Notes: generated by a model from the letters alone, not told the origin. A stretch of DNA of 64,000 nucleotides from Coprococcus eutactus (GCF_025149915.1 NZ_CP102278.1:434001-498000), one strand, 5' to 3'; positions 8,878-17,089 are shown, counted from the first letter of the stretch. Numbers and translations: made by a program.

Positions 8878-9777
8878 ATGGGTACATTATCACATCTTGA
8901 CGAACTGGAGGCAGAGGCGATATACATCATCCGCGAAGTTGCTGCGGAGTGTGAGAAGCCGGTTATGCTTTACTCAATAGGAAAGGACAGCTCGGTAATG
9001 CTTCATCTGGCACTCAAGGCATTCTATCCTGAGAAGCCGCCATTTCCATTCTTGCATGTAAATACAACATGGAAGTTCAAGGAAATGATCGAGTTCAGAG
9101 ACAAGACAGCGAAGAAATACGGACTTGACATGATCGAGTACATCAACGAGGAGGGTGTCAAGAAGGGCATCACCCCATTTGACCACGGCTCAGCATACAC
9201 AGATATCATGAAGACACAGGCACTCAAGCAGGCTCTTGACAAATACGGTTTCACAGCAGCATTTGGTGGCGGACGTAGAGACGAGGAGAAGTCCCGTGCG
9301 AAGGAGAGAATCCTCTCATTCAGAAATGCTCAGCATGCCTGGGATCCAAAGAACCAGAGACCGGAGATGTGGAAGCTGTTCAACACCAAGATCCAGAAGG
9401 GCGAGGAGGTCAGAGTATTCCCACTTTCCAACTGGACAGAGGCTGATATATGGGAGTACATAGAGCGTGAGAACATAGAGATCCCATCGCTGTACTTTGC
9501 AAAGGTTAGGCCTGTTGTATACCGTGACGGAAATATCATCATGGTCGATGATGACAGAATGAAACTTAGACCTGGTGAGAAGATAGAGATGAAGAGTGTT
9601 CGTTTCAGAACTCTCGGATGCTATCCACTGACAGGCGGCGTGGAGTCCACAGCGGACACACTCCCTGAGATTATCGAGGAGACGCTCAGTGCGGTATCCT
9701 CAGAGAGAACCACCAGAGTTATTGACAACGAGGCAGCAGGCAGCATGGAGCGTAGAAAGAGGGAGGGATACTTCTAA
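8878..9777 (+). CDS. cysD: Sulfate adenylyltransferase subunit 2
   Basis: The catalytic subunit of ATP sulfurylase, which forms APS from sulfate and ATP. Its 299 residues match the family. The PP-loop SIGKDSS is at 33-39; [15 protein letters not shown] and the C-terminal [14 protein letters not shown] block are characteristic. The C-terminus ([10 protein letters not shown]) is the usual CysD ending. It ends one base before the cysN start codon, so the two subunits are translated together. Confidence 0.95.
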   Translation: MGTLSHLDELEAEAIYIIREVAAECEKPVMLYSIGKDSSVMLHLALKAFYPEKPPFPFLHVNTTWKFKEMIEFRDKTAKKYGLDMIEYINEEGVKKGITPFDHGSAYTDIMKTQALKQALDKYGFTAAFGGGRRDEEKSRAKERILSFRNAQHAWDPKNQRPEMWKLFNTKIQKGEEVRVFPLSNWTEADIWEYIERENIEIPSLYFAKVRPVVYRDGNIIMVDDDRMKLRPGEKIEMKSVRFRTLGCYPLTGGVESTADTLPEIIEETLSAVSSERTTRVIDNEAAGSMERRKREGYF

Positions 9778-9778
9778 G

Positions 9779-11419
9779 ATGAGCGGATTACTTAAATTTA
9801 TAACATGCGGAAGTGTAGATGACGGAAAGTCAACACTTATAGGACATATATTATACGATTCAAAGCTTTTATATGCAGATCAGGAGAAGGCTCTAGAGCT
9901 TGATTCCAAGGTAGGAAGCCGCGGCGGTGCCATTGACTATTCGCTTCTTCTGGATGGACTGATGGCGGAGCGTGAGCAGGGTATCACCATCGACGTTGCA
10001 TACAGATATTTTACAACAGACAAGAGAAGCTTCATCGTGGCGGATACACCGGGTCATGAGGAGTATACAAGGAACATGGCGGTTGGAGCTTCATTTGCCG
10101 ACCTGGCAGTCATCCTCATCGATGCAAAGCAGGGCGTGCTAGTGCAGACCAGAAGACACGCAAGGATCTGCGCGCTGATGGGAATCAGATACTTTGTATT
10201 TGCAGTAAATAAGATGGATCTTGTCGAATACGATGAGAAGCGTTTCAACGAGATAGTTGAGCAGATAAATGAGCTGTCATCCGAGCTCAGCCTGCCAAAT
10301 ATCACGATAATCCCAGTGTCAGCTACAGAGGGTGACAATGTGACAAATAAGTCAGAGAACATTCCTTGGTATGAGGGTCCAGCACTCCTTACATACCTTG
10401 AGGATATAGATATCGCAGAGGATAACACAGAGGCAGGATTCTATATGCCTGTTCAGAGAGTGTGCCGTCCTGACCACACCTTCAGAGGTTTCCAAGGTCA
10501 GATCGAGGATGGTGAGATCCACGTTGGAGACGAGATCAACACACTCCCAAGCAACGAGACTGCAAAGGTCAAGAGCATCCATGTGGGATTTGACACAGTT
10601 GACTCAGCCCAGAAGGGACAGCCTGTAACGATTCAGCTTGACCGTGAGGTTGATGTGTCAAGAGGATGTGTGCTCACAGTTGATTCAGGTGCAAAGGTTG
10701 CATCTTCGATCACCGCAACACTCCTCTGGATGGATGACGATGAGCTGTACAATGGCAAGAACTTTTTTGTGAAGCTCGGAACAAAAATGATCCCTGGTAC
10801 AGTTACACATATCGATTACACCATAGATGTAAATACAGGTGAGCAGAAATCAGCGGACACCCTTTCCAAGAATGGTATTGCAGTCTGCAGGATCGCATTT
10901 GCCGACAGGATCGTTGTAGACGAGTTCAAGAAACACAAGACTCTCGGAGAACTCATACTCATCGACCGTGTAACAGACATGACAAGTGCCTGCGGTGTTG
11001 TCGAGGAGGTTCACACTGAGGAGACCGGAATTTACGAGGGACGCGTGGACAGAAATGTGCGTGCAGCGATCAAGGGACAGAAGGCTGTCATAGTTCCATT
11101 TGCAGCAGGCAATGTCACAAGAGATTTCGTTGAGTCTGTAGAGAAGAAGCTCAGCATCGATGGACGTCATACATATCTGTACGCTCCAGATATCCGCGAG
11201 GATGTAAATGCTGTATTAAAGCATCTTCATCATGCCGGAATCATCGTGCTTCTCTTCGCAAGCGAGCAGCAGATCGCAGGAGTCAAGGTAGAAGGCGCCG
11301 AGGTCTACAGCGGCGACTGGAACCCAGATGGCGAGCTTGACGCAGACGAGATAGCAGATGAGATCCGCAAGGAGTCTGTATACGACGCGGCTCAGGTTCA
11401 CGATGGAAACTACATCTAG
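9779..11419 (+). CDS. cysN: Sulfate adenylyltransferase subunit 1 (GTPase) with a degenerate APS-kinase-like tail
   Basis: The EF-Tu-like GTPase subunit that drives APS synthesis. G1 is GSVDDGKST (11-19), G3 is DTPGH (89-93) and G4 is NKMD (144-147). The true start is ATG 9779, just after cysD; the frame extends upstream but overlaps cysD. At ~546 residues it is longer than stand-alone CysN. From about residue 424 the tail (AIKGQKAVIVPF, VEKKLSIDGRHTYLY, HHAGIIVLLF) can be aligned by eye to the CysC domain of CysN-CysC fusions. The kinase P-loop is absent (FAAGNVTRDF occupies its place) and the middle is shortened, so APS kinase activity is very unlikely. That fits a pathway that reduces APS directly. 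Confidence 0.92.
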   Translation: MSGLLKFITCGSVDDGKSTLIGHILYDSKLLYADQEKALELDSKVGSRGGAIDYSLLLDGLMAEREQGITIDVAYRYFTTDKRSFIVADTPGHEEYTRNMAVGASFADLAVILIDAKQGVLVQTRRHARICALMGIRYFVFAVNKMDLVEYDEKRFNEIVEQINELSSELSLPNITIIPVSATEGDNVTNKSENIPWYEGPALLTYLEDIDIAEDNTEAGFYMPVQRVCRPDHTFRGFQGQIEDGEIHVGDEINTLPSNETAKVKSIHVGFDTVDSAQKGQPVTIQLDREVDVSRGCVLTVDSGAKVASSITATLLWMDDDELYNGKNFFVKLGTKMIPGTVTHIDYTIDVNTGEQKSADTLSKNGIAVCRIAFADRIVVDEFKKHKTLGELILIDRVTDMTSACGVVEEVHTEETGIYEGRVDRNVRAAIKGQKAVIVPFAAGNVTRDFVESVEKKLSIDGRHTYLYAPDIREDVNAVLKHLHHAGIIVLLFASEQQIAGVKVEGAEVYSGDWNPDGELDADEIADEIRKESVYDAAQVHDGNYI

Positions 11420-11420
11420 T

Positions 11421-11453
11421 GGGGACGTTCCTTTTGTACCGAAGAGTGTCCCC
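11421..11453. repeat. Hairpin with GGGGAC/GTCCCC arms after cysN
   Basis: GGGGAC (11421-11426) pairs with GTCCCC (11448-11453), directly after the cysN stop. The arms and an inner GTACC resemble the GGGGACAGGTACC family at 23390 and 28024. There is no T-run, so it is not a standard terminator. Confidence 0.5.
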
Positions 11454-11464
11454 TGTCACGTTAT

Positions 11465-11496
11465 GCTCCCCTCGCCGCTAACGCGGCCCTGAGGAT
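11465..11496 (+). repeat. Family B repeat (CCCCTCGCCGCTAACGCGGC core) at the start of a lipoprotein remnant
   Basis: The 32-nt stretch matches the repeat cores at 13616, 13689 and 13802, including the downstream CCCTGAGGAT seen at 13636. Its last bases supply the ATG of the next reading frame. Confidence 0.75.
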
Positions 11497-12010
11497 GGAC
11501 GTGAGCGGTGCATTTGTTATGGGACTTGTGGGATGTGGAGGTACGGACTCGTCAGACAAGTCTGCAGAGAGTAAAGAGAATAACAACAGTGAGGCATTCG
11601 TAACAGACAGTGCAGAGATCACGGTGGACGATGTGAGAAATCATGCAGAGACACCTGCGTCAGACTTTGAATATATAGATAATGGTGATAGTGTATCCAT
11701 AAAGGCATATAATGGAAGTGATCCGATAGTTGTCATACCGGAGCAGATAGACGGAAAGGATGTTATATCCATAATTAACGGGCCTTTTAGCAATGACAGT
11801 TTAAAATATGTAGACCTGGGCTACAATCTTAAAGAATTTGATGATGCTTATTTTTCGGATACATTAGAAGTGATTCATCTTCCAGCAGGGGTAGAGAATC
11901 TCGATAAGGGAGTCTTCTTTGGCGAAGATACCTTGACAATTGTTGGCAAAGCTGGTTCGTTTGCAGAAACATTTGCAAAGGAAGAGGGAATAAAATTCGA
12001 GGCGGAGTGA
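11495..12010 (+). pseudogene. 5'-truncated lipoprotein with a leucine-rich-repeat-like region
   Basis: A 171-residue frame starting MDVSGAFVMGLVGCGG. GAFVMGLVGC looks like the second half of a lipoprotein signal peptide, but the charged n-region is missing and only 13 residues precede the lipobox Cys. The ATG comes from a dispersed repeat. The frame is open back to the cysN stop without another usable start or a clear RBS. The C-terminal part (VISIINGPFSNDSLKYVDLGYNL, LEVIHLPAGVENLDKG) resembles BspA-like leucine-rich repeats (LRR_5). The simplest reading is that the repeat replaced the 5' end and the gene is decayed. A short expressed form cannot be excluded. Confidence 0.55.
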
Positions 12011-12027
12011 TAAAGGCTGTGTGAAAG

Positions 12028-12056
12028 AGGCAGGACGAGAAAGTCCTGTCTTTTTT
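12028..12056 (+). terminator. Rho-independent terminator
   Basis: GCAGGAC-gagaaa-GTCCTGT followed by six T (12051-12056). It lies just after the lipoprotein remnant and probably ends the P1 sulfate operon. Confidence 0.85.
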
Positions 12057-12086
12057 ATGTGTAAATAAACGACATAGACATAAAAG

Positions 12087-12113
12087 TTGACATAATCAGG
12101 CAAAGTGTATAAC
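12087..12113 (+). promoter_or_regulatory. Candidate promoter for the MATE gene
   Basis: TTGACA at 12087-12092, then TATAAC at 12108-12113. The 15-nt spacer is short; TAACCT at 12110 would give 17. The position, 50-75 nt before the MATE start, supports it. Confidence 0.45.
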
Positions 12114-12164
12114 CTTATGTACATAAAGAAAATGATATTATGTCGAAAGAGTCTGAGGAAAATT

Positions 12165-13538
12165 ATGAGTTCTACAGTAAAACAAAATAAATATGAAATT
12201 GATATGTGCAACGGGACGATCATGGACAAGCTGATCTCGTTTTCGTTACCGCTTATGTTGTCAGGAATTTTGCAGCTGATGTTCAACGCAGTGGATATCA
12301 TCGTTGTCGGAAGATTCAGTGGAAGTCAGGCCCTGGCGGCGGTCGGTTCAACCACAGCACTTATCAATGTATTTACCAATTTGTTCATAGGGATATCTCT
12401 TGGGGCAAATGTGCTTGCGGCAAGATTTTATGCTGCGGGAAAAGATAAAGAAATGTCAGAGACAGTACATACCGCGATCACGTTAGCGCTGATCAGCGGT
12501 ATTATTATGGCCTTTGTCGGGCTGATATGTGCAAAACCGGCGTTAGCGCTTATGGATACACCGGATGATGTAATCGATCTTTCGTCTGTATACATGCGGA
12601 TTTACTTTCTGGGAATGCCGTTTTTTATGCTGTACAATTACGGCGCTGCCATACTCAGAGCGGTGGGAGATACAAAGAGGCCGCTCCTTTTCCTGGTTAT
12701 TTCAGGAATTGCAAATACAGGTCTAAACCTATGCTTTGTGATCATTTTCAAGCTTGGAGTTGCCGGTGTGGCAATCGGAACTGTTATCTCACAGCTGATA
12801 TCCTGCGTGCTTGTGCTCCGTTGTCTCTACATGTCAGAGACGAGCTATCAGCTTAGATTTTCAAAGCTTACCATCAAGGGGGTATATGTAAAGCAGATCT
12901 TTTCGGTCGGAGTTCCGGCGGGAATTCAGAGCACAGTCATCAACTTTTCGAATGTGCTGCTTCAGTCGTCAGTCAACTCATTTGGCTCGGTTGCCATGGC
13001 GGGCTACACGGCGGCAAATAATATATTTGGATTTCTGTATGTGACGGTGAATGCTGTAACGCAGGCGTGCATGAGTTTTACGAGCCAGAACTACGGTGTC
13101 GGCAAATGGAAACGTATGGAGAGAGTTCTGATCGACTGTTTGATATTGTCATTTGCGGCAATGATGGTTCTGGGCAATGGAGCGTATTTCTTTGGACCGC
13201 AGCTGCTGCATATATATACGAGCAGCGACGCGGTTATAAAGTGCGGAATGGAGATTCTGCTGTATACGACAGTCACATATTTTCTTTGCGGATTTATGGA
13301 CTTGTTCCCGGGGGCGCTTCGTGGGATGGGACATTCCGGAGTTCCGATGCTCCTCTCGATCATAGGAACGGTGGGAACCCGAATCGTGTGGATATATTGG
13401 ATTTTTCCGAGACACAGATCCCTGGCGGTTCTGTTCATCTCATATCCGGCGTCCTGGATCATAACCCTTGCTATGCAGATAGTATGTTATTTCTATGTGA
13501 GGAAGATGCTGTATAAGAAAATTGCAAATAAGAAATGA
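12165..13538 (+). CDS. MATE-family multidrug/metabolite efflux transporter
   Basis: About 457 residues of strongly hydrophobic sequence with the two-fold MATE layout of twelve membrane segments. The typical N-terminal block is LISFSLPLMLSGILQLMFNAVDIIVVGRFSG, with the matching second half VPAGIQSTVINFSNVLLQSSVNSFG. It exports drugs or metabolites using a Na+ or H+ gradient; the substrate is unknown. ATG 12165 with GAGGAAAA is preferred over an upstream in-frame ATG. It lies between two sulfur transcription units but shows no sulfur-specific feature. Confidence 0.9.
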   Translation: MSSTVKQNKYEIDMCNGTIMDKLISFSLPLMLSGILQLMFNAVDIIVVGRFSGSQALAAVGSTTALINVFTNLFIGISLGANVLAARFYAAGKDKEMSETVHTAITLALISGIIMAFVGLICAKPALALMDTPDDVIDLSSVYMRIYFLGMPFFMLYNYGAAILRAVGDTKRPLLFLVISGIANTGLNLCFVIIFKLGVAGVAIGTVISQLISCVLVLRCLYMSETSYQLRFSKLTIKGVYVKQIFSVGVPAGIQSTVINFSNVLLQSSVNSFGSVAMAGYTAANNIFGFLYVTVNAVTQACMSFTSQNYGVGKWKRMERVLIDCLILSFAAMMVLGNGAYFFGPQLLHIYTSSDAVIKCGMEILLYTTVTYFLCGFMDLFPGALRGMGHSGVPMLLSIIGTVGTRIVWIYWIFPRHRSLAVLFISYPASWIITLAMQIVCYFYVRKMLYKKIANKK

Positions 13539-13593
13539 GTGAAAACGTATGGGGAAGTTGCCAGAGAAATGGCATGTGCCGTGTATACCGTAC

Positions 13594-13933
13594 GGAATTA
13601 TAAAATAAGCAATGCGCCCCTCGCCGCTAACGCGGCCCTGAGGATAGCATGCGCCGTGGAAGACGGACGAAATTATAAAATAAGCAATGCGCCCCTCGCT
13701 GCTAACGCGGCTCGTGGAATGGCATGCGCCATATAGATAACAAAAAAACACCAGTTGATTGTGAGCAAGCTCCCGATGACTACCACTACAAAATAAGCCA
13801 TGCTCCCCTCGCCGCTAACGCGGCTCGTGGAATGGCATGCGCCATATAGATAACAAAAAAACACCAGTTGATTGTGAGCAAGCTCCCATCAACTGGCATT
13901 TTTTATTATCTGCATTGCTTATTTTATAATTCC
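13594..13933. repeat. Composite repeat: tandem family B cores in a foldback whose arms copy the metY promoter region
   Basis: This fills most of the 481-nt gap before metY. A 22-nt arm at 13594-13615 is the exact reverse complement of 13912-13933, just upstream of the -35 of the metY promoter. A second copy of the arm lies at 13671 and a diverged one at ~13788. After each arm comes the core CCCCTCGCYGCTAACGCGG (13616, 13691, 13804). In addition, 13689-13774 and 13802-13887 are a direct duplication offset by 113 nt. The small open frame here is repeat sequence, not a gene. Confidence 0.8.
13864..13904 (+). terminator. Terminator-like hairpin before the metY promoter
   Basis: CCAGTTGAT (13864-13872) pairs with ATCAACTGG (13888-13896), with an inner GAGC/GCTC pair, and a T-run follows. 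A broken copy that has lost its right arm is at ~13751, produced by the 113-nt duplication. Confidence 0.7.
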
Positions 13934-13964
13934 TATTGACATAGTAGGGTATAAGAGATATAAT
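13932..13964 (+). promoter_or_regulatory. Sigma-A promoter with CCTA-N9-TAGG operator candidate (P2)
   Basis: TTGACA (13936-13941), a 17-nt spacer and a perfect TATAAT (13959-13964). The dyad CCTA (13932-13935)-N9-TAGG (13945-13948) is shared with P1 at 887-903; the stretch from CCTA through TAGG is identical. It drives metY and the genes behind it. Downstream, AATCCTAT and ATAGGATT can form a leader hairpin. Confidence 0.85.
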
Positions 13965-14019
13965 CCTATCATGTTCGTAGGAATTATAGGATTTATTATT
14001 TAGTGAGGCATAGAAGATC

Positions 14020-15243
14020 ATGAGATTTAACACAGCATTATTACACAGCGCAAAGCTTGGTGATGAGAATACAGGCGCCACACTTACACCGATCTATCAA
14101 TCTAGTGCATTCTATCAGCCTTCGGCGGAGCTGCATGAGAAGCTATTCCACAACAAGGCGACGGGGTATTCTTATACGAGGATCAATAACCCGACGATAT
14201 TTGCATTTGAGGAGCGGATGACGAATCTTGAAAAGGGAGTAGGTTCGGTGGCGTGTTCTTCTGGAATGGCGGCACTCACAAATGCACTCTTAAATATAGT
14301 AGGAACTGGCGGAGAGATAGTCTCCAGCACAGGACTCTACGGCGGAACGATAGATCTGTTCCATGATCTGGAGGCATTTGGAATCAAGACGACATTTGTG
14401 GAGATATCGGATAAGGATGCGGTCGAGGCAGCGATAAATGAGAACACCAGAGTGATATTTGCTGAGACCATCGGCAATCCAAAGCTCGATGTGGTGGATA
14501 TAAAGGCTCTTGCAGAGCAGGCACATTCACACAGGCTTCCTCTTCTGATAGACAACACGGTTGCCACGGCATTCCTGGTCACACCGCTGACACTTGGAGC
14601 GGACATAGTCATCAATTCCACATCCAAGTACATCAATGGCAACAGCGATGCCATAAGCGGAGTCATCACCGACAGCGGCAATTTCAAATGGGACGCAGAG
14701 CGTTATCCGCTTCTGCAGCAGTACAAGATGTTCGGAAAGTTCGCCTATATAGCAAAGCTCAGAAACGGACTTTTTAGAAATACAGGAGCCTGCATAGCTC
14801 CGCAGACGGCATTTTACAATATGCTGGGCATGGAGACATTGGGGCTTCGAATGGAGCGATGCTCACACAATGCACTTGCCCTTGCACAGTTTCTGGAAAG
14901 TCAGGAGGGTGTAAAGGTCAACTATCCGGGGCTTGAATCCAGTTCTTGGCATGACATTGCAGATGAACAGCTGCACGGTGGATATGGTGCCATAATCACC
15001 ATCAGAGTCGGCAGCAAGGAGAAGGCATTTGCGGTGATGAACAAGCTCACAATACCGCAGATAGTGTCGAACATAGGAGACACAAAGACGCTCATCGTGC
15101 ATCCTGAATCAACACTGAATGCGCACAGCACAGAGCAGGAGAAGCTTGACGCCAACGTATATGATGATATGATTCGTATTAGTGTCGGAATCGAGGACGT
15201 GGAGGATCTGATAGAAGATTTCCAGAAGGCCCTTGTCGACTAA
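14020..15243 (+). CDS. metY: O-acetylhomoserine sulfhydrylase-type PLP enzyme (MetY)
   Basis: A 407-residue Cys/Met-metabolism PLP enzyme. The PLP Lys is K203 in INSTSKYINGNSD; SYTRINNPT and ACSSGMAALTNALL are family blocks. It makes homocysteine from an O-acyl homoserine and a sulfide donor. The gene opens the operon that encodes sulfite reductase, TusA, thioredoxin and the HcyS/HcyF/HcyD thiocarboxylate system. By analogy with Wolinella succinogenes the sulfur donor may be HcyS-thiocarboxylate rather than free sulfide; that is an inference from gene order. A second MetY is at 48796 in an unrelated context. Confidence 0.88.
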   Translation: MRFNTALLHSAKLGDENTGATLTPIYQSSAFYQPSAELHEKLFHNKATGYSYTRINNPTIFAFEERMTNLEKGVGSVACSSGMAALTNALLNIVGTGGEIVSSTGLYGGTIDLFHDLEAFGIKTTFVEISDKDAVEAAINENTRVIFAETIGNPKLDVVDIKALAEQAHSHRLPLLIDNTVATAFLVTPLTLGADIVINSTSKYINGNSDAISGVITDSGNFKWDAERYPLLQQYKMFGKFAYIAKLRNGLFRNTGACIAPQTAFYNMLGMETLGLRMERCSHNALALAQFLESQEGVKVNYPGLESSSWHDIADEQLHGGYGAIITIRVGSKEKAFAVMNKLTIPQIVSNIGDTKTLIVHPESTLNAHSTEQEKLDANVYDDMIRISVGIEDVEDLIEDFQKALVD

Positions 15244-15270
15244 TACACAAATGATTTGGAGGAACTACAT

Positions 15271-16131
15271 ATGGCAGTAGATTACGCAGCTCTGAAAAAG
15301 GGCGGATTCATGAGACAGAAGCAGAAGAATAACTTTTCTCTGAGACTTCAGGTGGTGGGAGGAAATCTTACCGCAGAGAATCTCAAGAAGATAGCAGAGG
15401 TTGCCGAGAAATACGGAGATGGACATGTACATCTCACATCGAGACAGAGTGTTGAGATCCCATTTGTTAAGCTTGACGATGTGGAAGAGGTAAAGGAAGA
15501 ACTGGCAAAGGGAGGCTGTAAGCCGGGTGTGTGTGGCCCAAGAGTAAGAACAGTCACAGCGTGCCAGGGAAATCAGATCTGTCCGAGCGGCAATATAGAC
15601 ACTTATGATATAGCCAAGAAGCTTGATGCGAGATATTACGCAAGGGAGCTTCCTCACAAGTTCAAGTTCGGTGTCACAGGATGCCAGAACAACTGTCTGA
15701 AGGCAGAGGAGAACGATGTGGGAATCAAGGGCGCAATGGTAGTAGAGTGGGATGAGCCATCATGCATCATGTGTGGCGTGTGCGTCAAGGCGTGCCGTGA
15801 GGGCGCGATCACCATGGCGGACGGCAAGATCATCCTCGACACAGACAAATGTAACTATTGCGGTCGATGCGCAAAGGCATGTCCTACAGATGCATGGAAG
15901 GGCGAGACAGGATACCTTGTCTCATTCGGAGGATTATTTGGAAATACGATCCACCGCGGCGAGGAGTTACTTCCGGTTGTTACATCTGAGGAACAGCTTT
16001 TCCGTATCACAGATGCGGCAATACAGTTCTTTGCAGACAATGCAAAGCCAAGCGAGCGTTTCCAGTTCACTCTGGAGCGCGTGGGCTTAGACAAATTCAA
16101 AGAAGTATTAAAGGAGGCTTACAATGGCTGA
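15271..16131 (+). CDS. Small siroheme [4Fe-4S] sulfite reductase with a fused ferredoxin domain
   Basis: About 286 residues. The siroheme-[4Fe-4S] ligands are C98-X5-C104 (CQGNQIC) and C138-X3-C142 (CQNNC). An inserted ferredoxin module follows with C165, C168, C171, C175 and C194, C197, C200, C204, giving two more clusters. This is a single, unduplicated sulfite reductase unit, about half the size of classical assimilatory SiR, and is related to AsrC and Dsr-type subunits. It should reduce sulfite from AprAB to sulfide, drawing electrons through its own clusters. ATG 15271 has a GGAGGAAC RBS. It overlaps tusA by 8 nt. Confidence 0.88.
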   Translation: MAVDYAALKKGGFMRQKQKNNFSLRLQVVGGNLTAENLKKIAEVAEKYGDGHVHLTSRQSVEIPFVKLDDVEEVKEELAKGGCKPGVCGPRVRTVTACQGNQICPSGNIDTYDIAKKLDARYYARELPHKFKFGVTGCQNNCLKAEENDVGIKGAMVVEWDEPSCIMCGVCVKACREGAITMADGKIILDTDKCNYCGRCAKACPTDAWKGETGYLVSFGGLFGNTIHRGEELLPVVTSEEQLFRITDAAIQFFADNAKPSERFQFTLERVGLDKFKEVLKEAYNG

Positions 16132-16369
16132 TTACGAAATCGATGACAGAGTAGATATAACTGATGTGGTGTGCCCGATGACATTTGTCAAGGCGAAGGT
16201 AGCCATGGAGGAGCTTGAGATAGGACAGGTGCTTGCGGTTACCATGAACGACGGCGAGCCTGTACAGAACGTACCAAGAAGCTTCAAGGAGGAAGGACAG
16301 CAGATCCTGAAGCTCATCGACAACGAGAATGGCACTTATGATCTTATAGTGAAGAAGCTGGAGGATTGA
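16124..16369 (+). CDS. TusA/SirA-like sulfur carrier protein
   Basis: An 81-residue TusA-family protein. The persulfide-carrying Cys sits in VVCPMTFVKAK; the usual CPxP motif is CPMT here, so the second Pro is lost. Such proteins relay sulfane sulfur between partners. It overlaps the sulfite reductase end, and a comparable sirA gene accompanies the thiocarboxylate methionine cluster of Wolinella. It probably passes reduced sulfur toward HcyS or helps the reductase; the exact step is not settled by the sequence. Confidence 0.85.
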   Translation: MADYEIDDRVDITDVVCPMTFVKAKVAMEELEIGQVLAVTMNDGEPVQNVPRSFKEEGQQILKLIDNENGTYDLIVKKLED

Positions 16370-16397
16370 TCAGATCCGGCAGGAAAGGAGAAAATGA

Positions 16398-16715
16398 ATG
16401 GCAGTAAGAGTCAGTGCAGAGGATTTCGATGCGAAGGTTCTTCAGTCGAAGCTCCCGGTCATCGTGGAATTCTATTCGGACAGCTGCATACCATGCAAGC
16501 AGCTCTCACCTATCCTTGGCGGCATAGAAGATGACTACGAGGATAAGGTAAATGTGTACAAGGTAAATGTAAACTTCGACGCAGAGCTTGCTGAGAAGTA
16601 CGCAGTCATGGCGTCACCAACCATACTCTTTTTCAAGGGAGGCGAGGAGGTTTCCCGCATCCGTGGCCTTGTGAAGAGAAATGCGCTGGAGGAAGAAGTT
16701 GGCAAATTATTGTAG
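16398..16715 (+). CDS. trxA: Thioredoxin
   Basis: A 105-residue thioredoxin fold. The active site is CIPC in FYSDSCIPCKQLSP instead of the usual CGPC; the cis-Pro is in MASPTILFF. It lies in the sulfur operon, 28 nt after tusA, and probably supplies thiols for sulfur transfer or AprAB. A thioredoxin reductase gene is at 26445. The atypical dipeptide between the cysteines should alter redox potential or partner choice. Confidence 0.88.
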   Translation: MAVRVSAEDFDAKVLQSKLPVIVEFYSDSCIPCKQLSPILGGIEDDYEDKVNVYKVNVNFDAELAEKYAVMASPTILFFKGGEEVSRIRGLVKRNALEEEVGKLL

Positions 16716-16747
16716 AAATTCATTGGTAAAGTGACATGATGGAGTAT

Positions 16748-16761
16748 TTGACTGTAGTCAA
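16748..16761. promoter_or_regulatory. Palindrome TTGACT-gt-AGTCAA before hcyS
   Basis: A perfect 6-bp dyad in the 164-nt trxA-hcyS spacer. TATAAT occurs at 16813-16818, and a GTCTGGC-aac-GCCGGAC-like stem lies at ~16831-16848 ahead of the hcyS RBS. Together they suggest an internal promoter or processing site; none has a convincing -35. Confidence 0.35.
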
Positions 16762-16879
16762 TTACTTCCGGTGCATATAAGAATGAAACTATATAAATAA
16801 TTTTATAAAGTATATAATCACATTTTATGTCAGTCTGGCAACGCCGGACAGGCAAATGAATCGTCAGGAGGAAAGAAAA

Positions 16880-17089
16880 ATGACAGTCACAATAGCAGGA
16901 AAGAAGAAAGAGATAGCAGAGAAGACAACAATAGCTCAGATCATCGTGTCAGAGAACGTTGAGAATCCGGACTATGTCACAGTAACAGTAAACGATGAGT
17001 TTGTTGACTCAGATGCATTTGCAACAACAGAGCTCAAGGACGGCGATACAGTAGAGTTCCTCTACTTCATGGGAGGTGGCAGCTTCTAA
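16880..17089 (+). CDS. hcyS: ThiS-like sulfur carrier with masked C-terminus (HcyS-like)
   Basis: A 69-residue ubiquitin-fold carrier. ThiS/MoaD proteins end in Gly-Gly, but here the end is FMGGGSF: G66-G67 are followed by S68-F69. The two extra residues must be removed before the terminal Gly can be adenylated and turned into a thiocarboxylate. A JAMM peptidase gene (18056) and an E1-like gene (17089) are immediately downstream, which is the arrangement of the HcyS-HcyF-HcyD methionine system of Wolinella. ATG 16880 with AGGAGG is the proper start. The stop overlaps the next start (TAATG). The absence of thiamin genes nearby argues against a thiamin role. Confidence 0.82.
   Translation: MTVTIAGKKKEIAEKTTIAQIIVSENVENPDYVTVTVNDEFVDSDAFATTELKDGDTVEFLYFMGGGSF

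Noticed and set aside
13539..13736. Small + strand frame with internal amino-acid repeats after the MATE gene
   Set aside because: The frame consists of the tandem family B repeat units; no RBS, and the repeats explain the periodicity.
13594..13933. CRISPR array
   Set aside because: The repeats are imperfect and unevenly spaced, the spacers are themselves repeated, and no cas gene is present.
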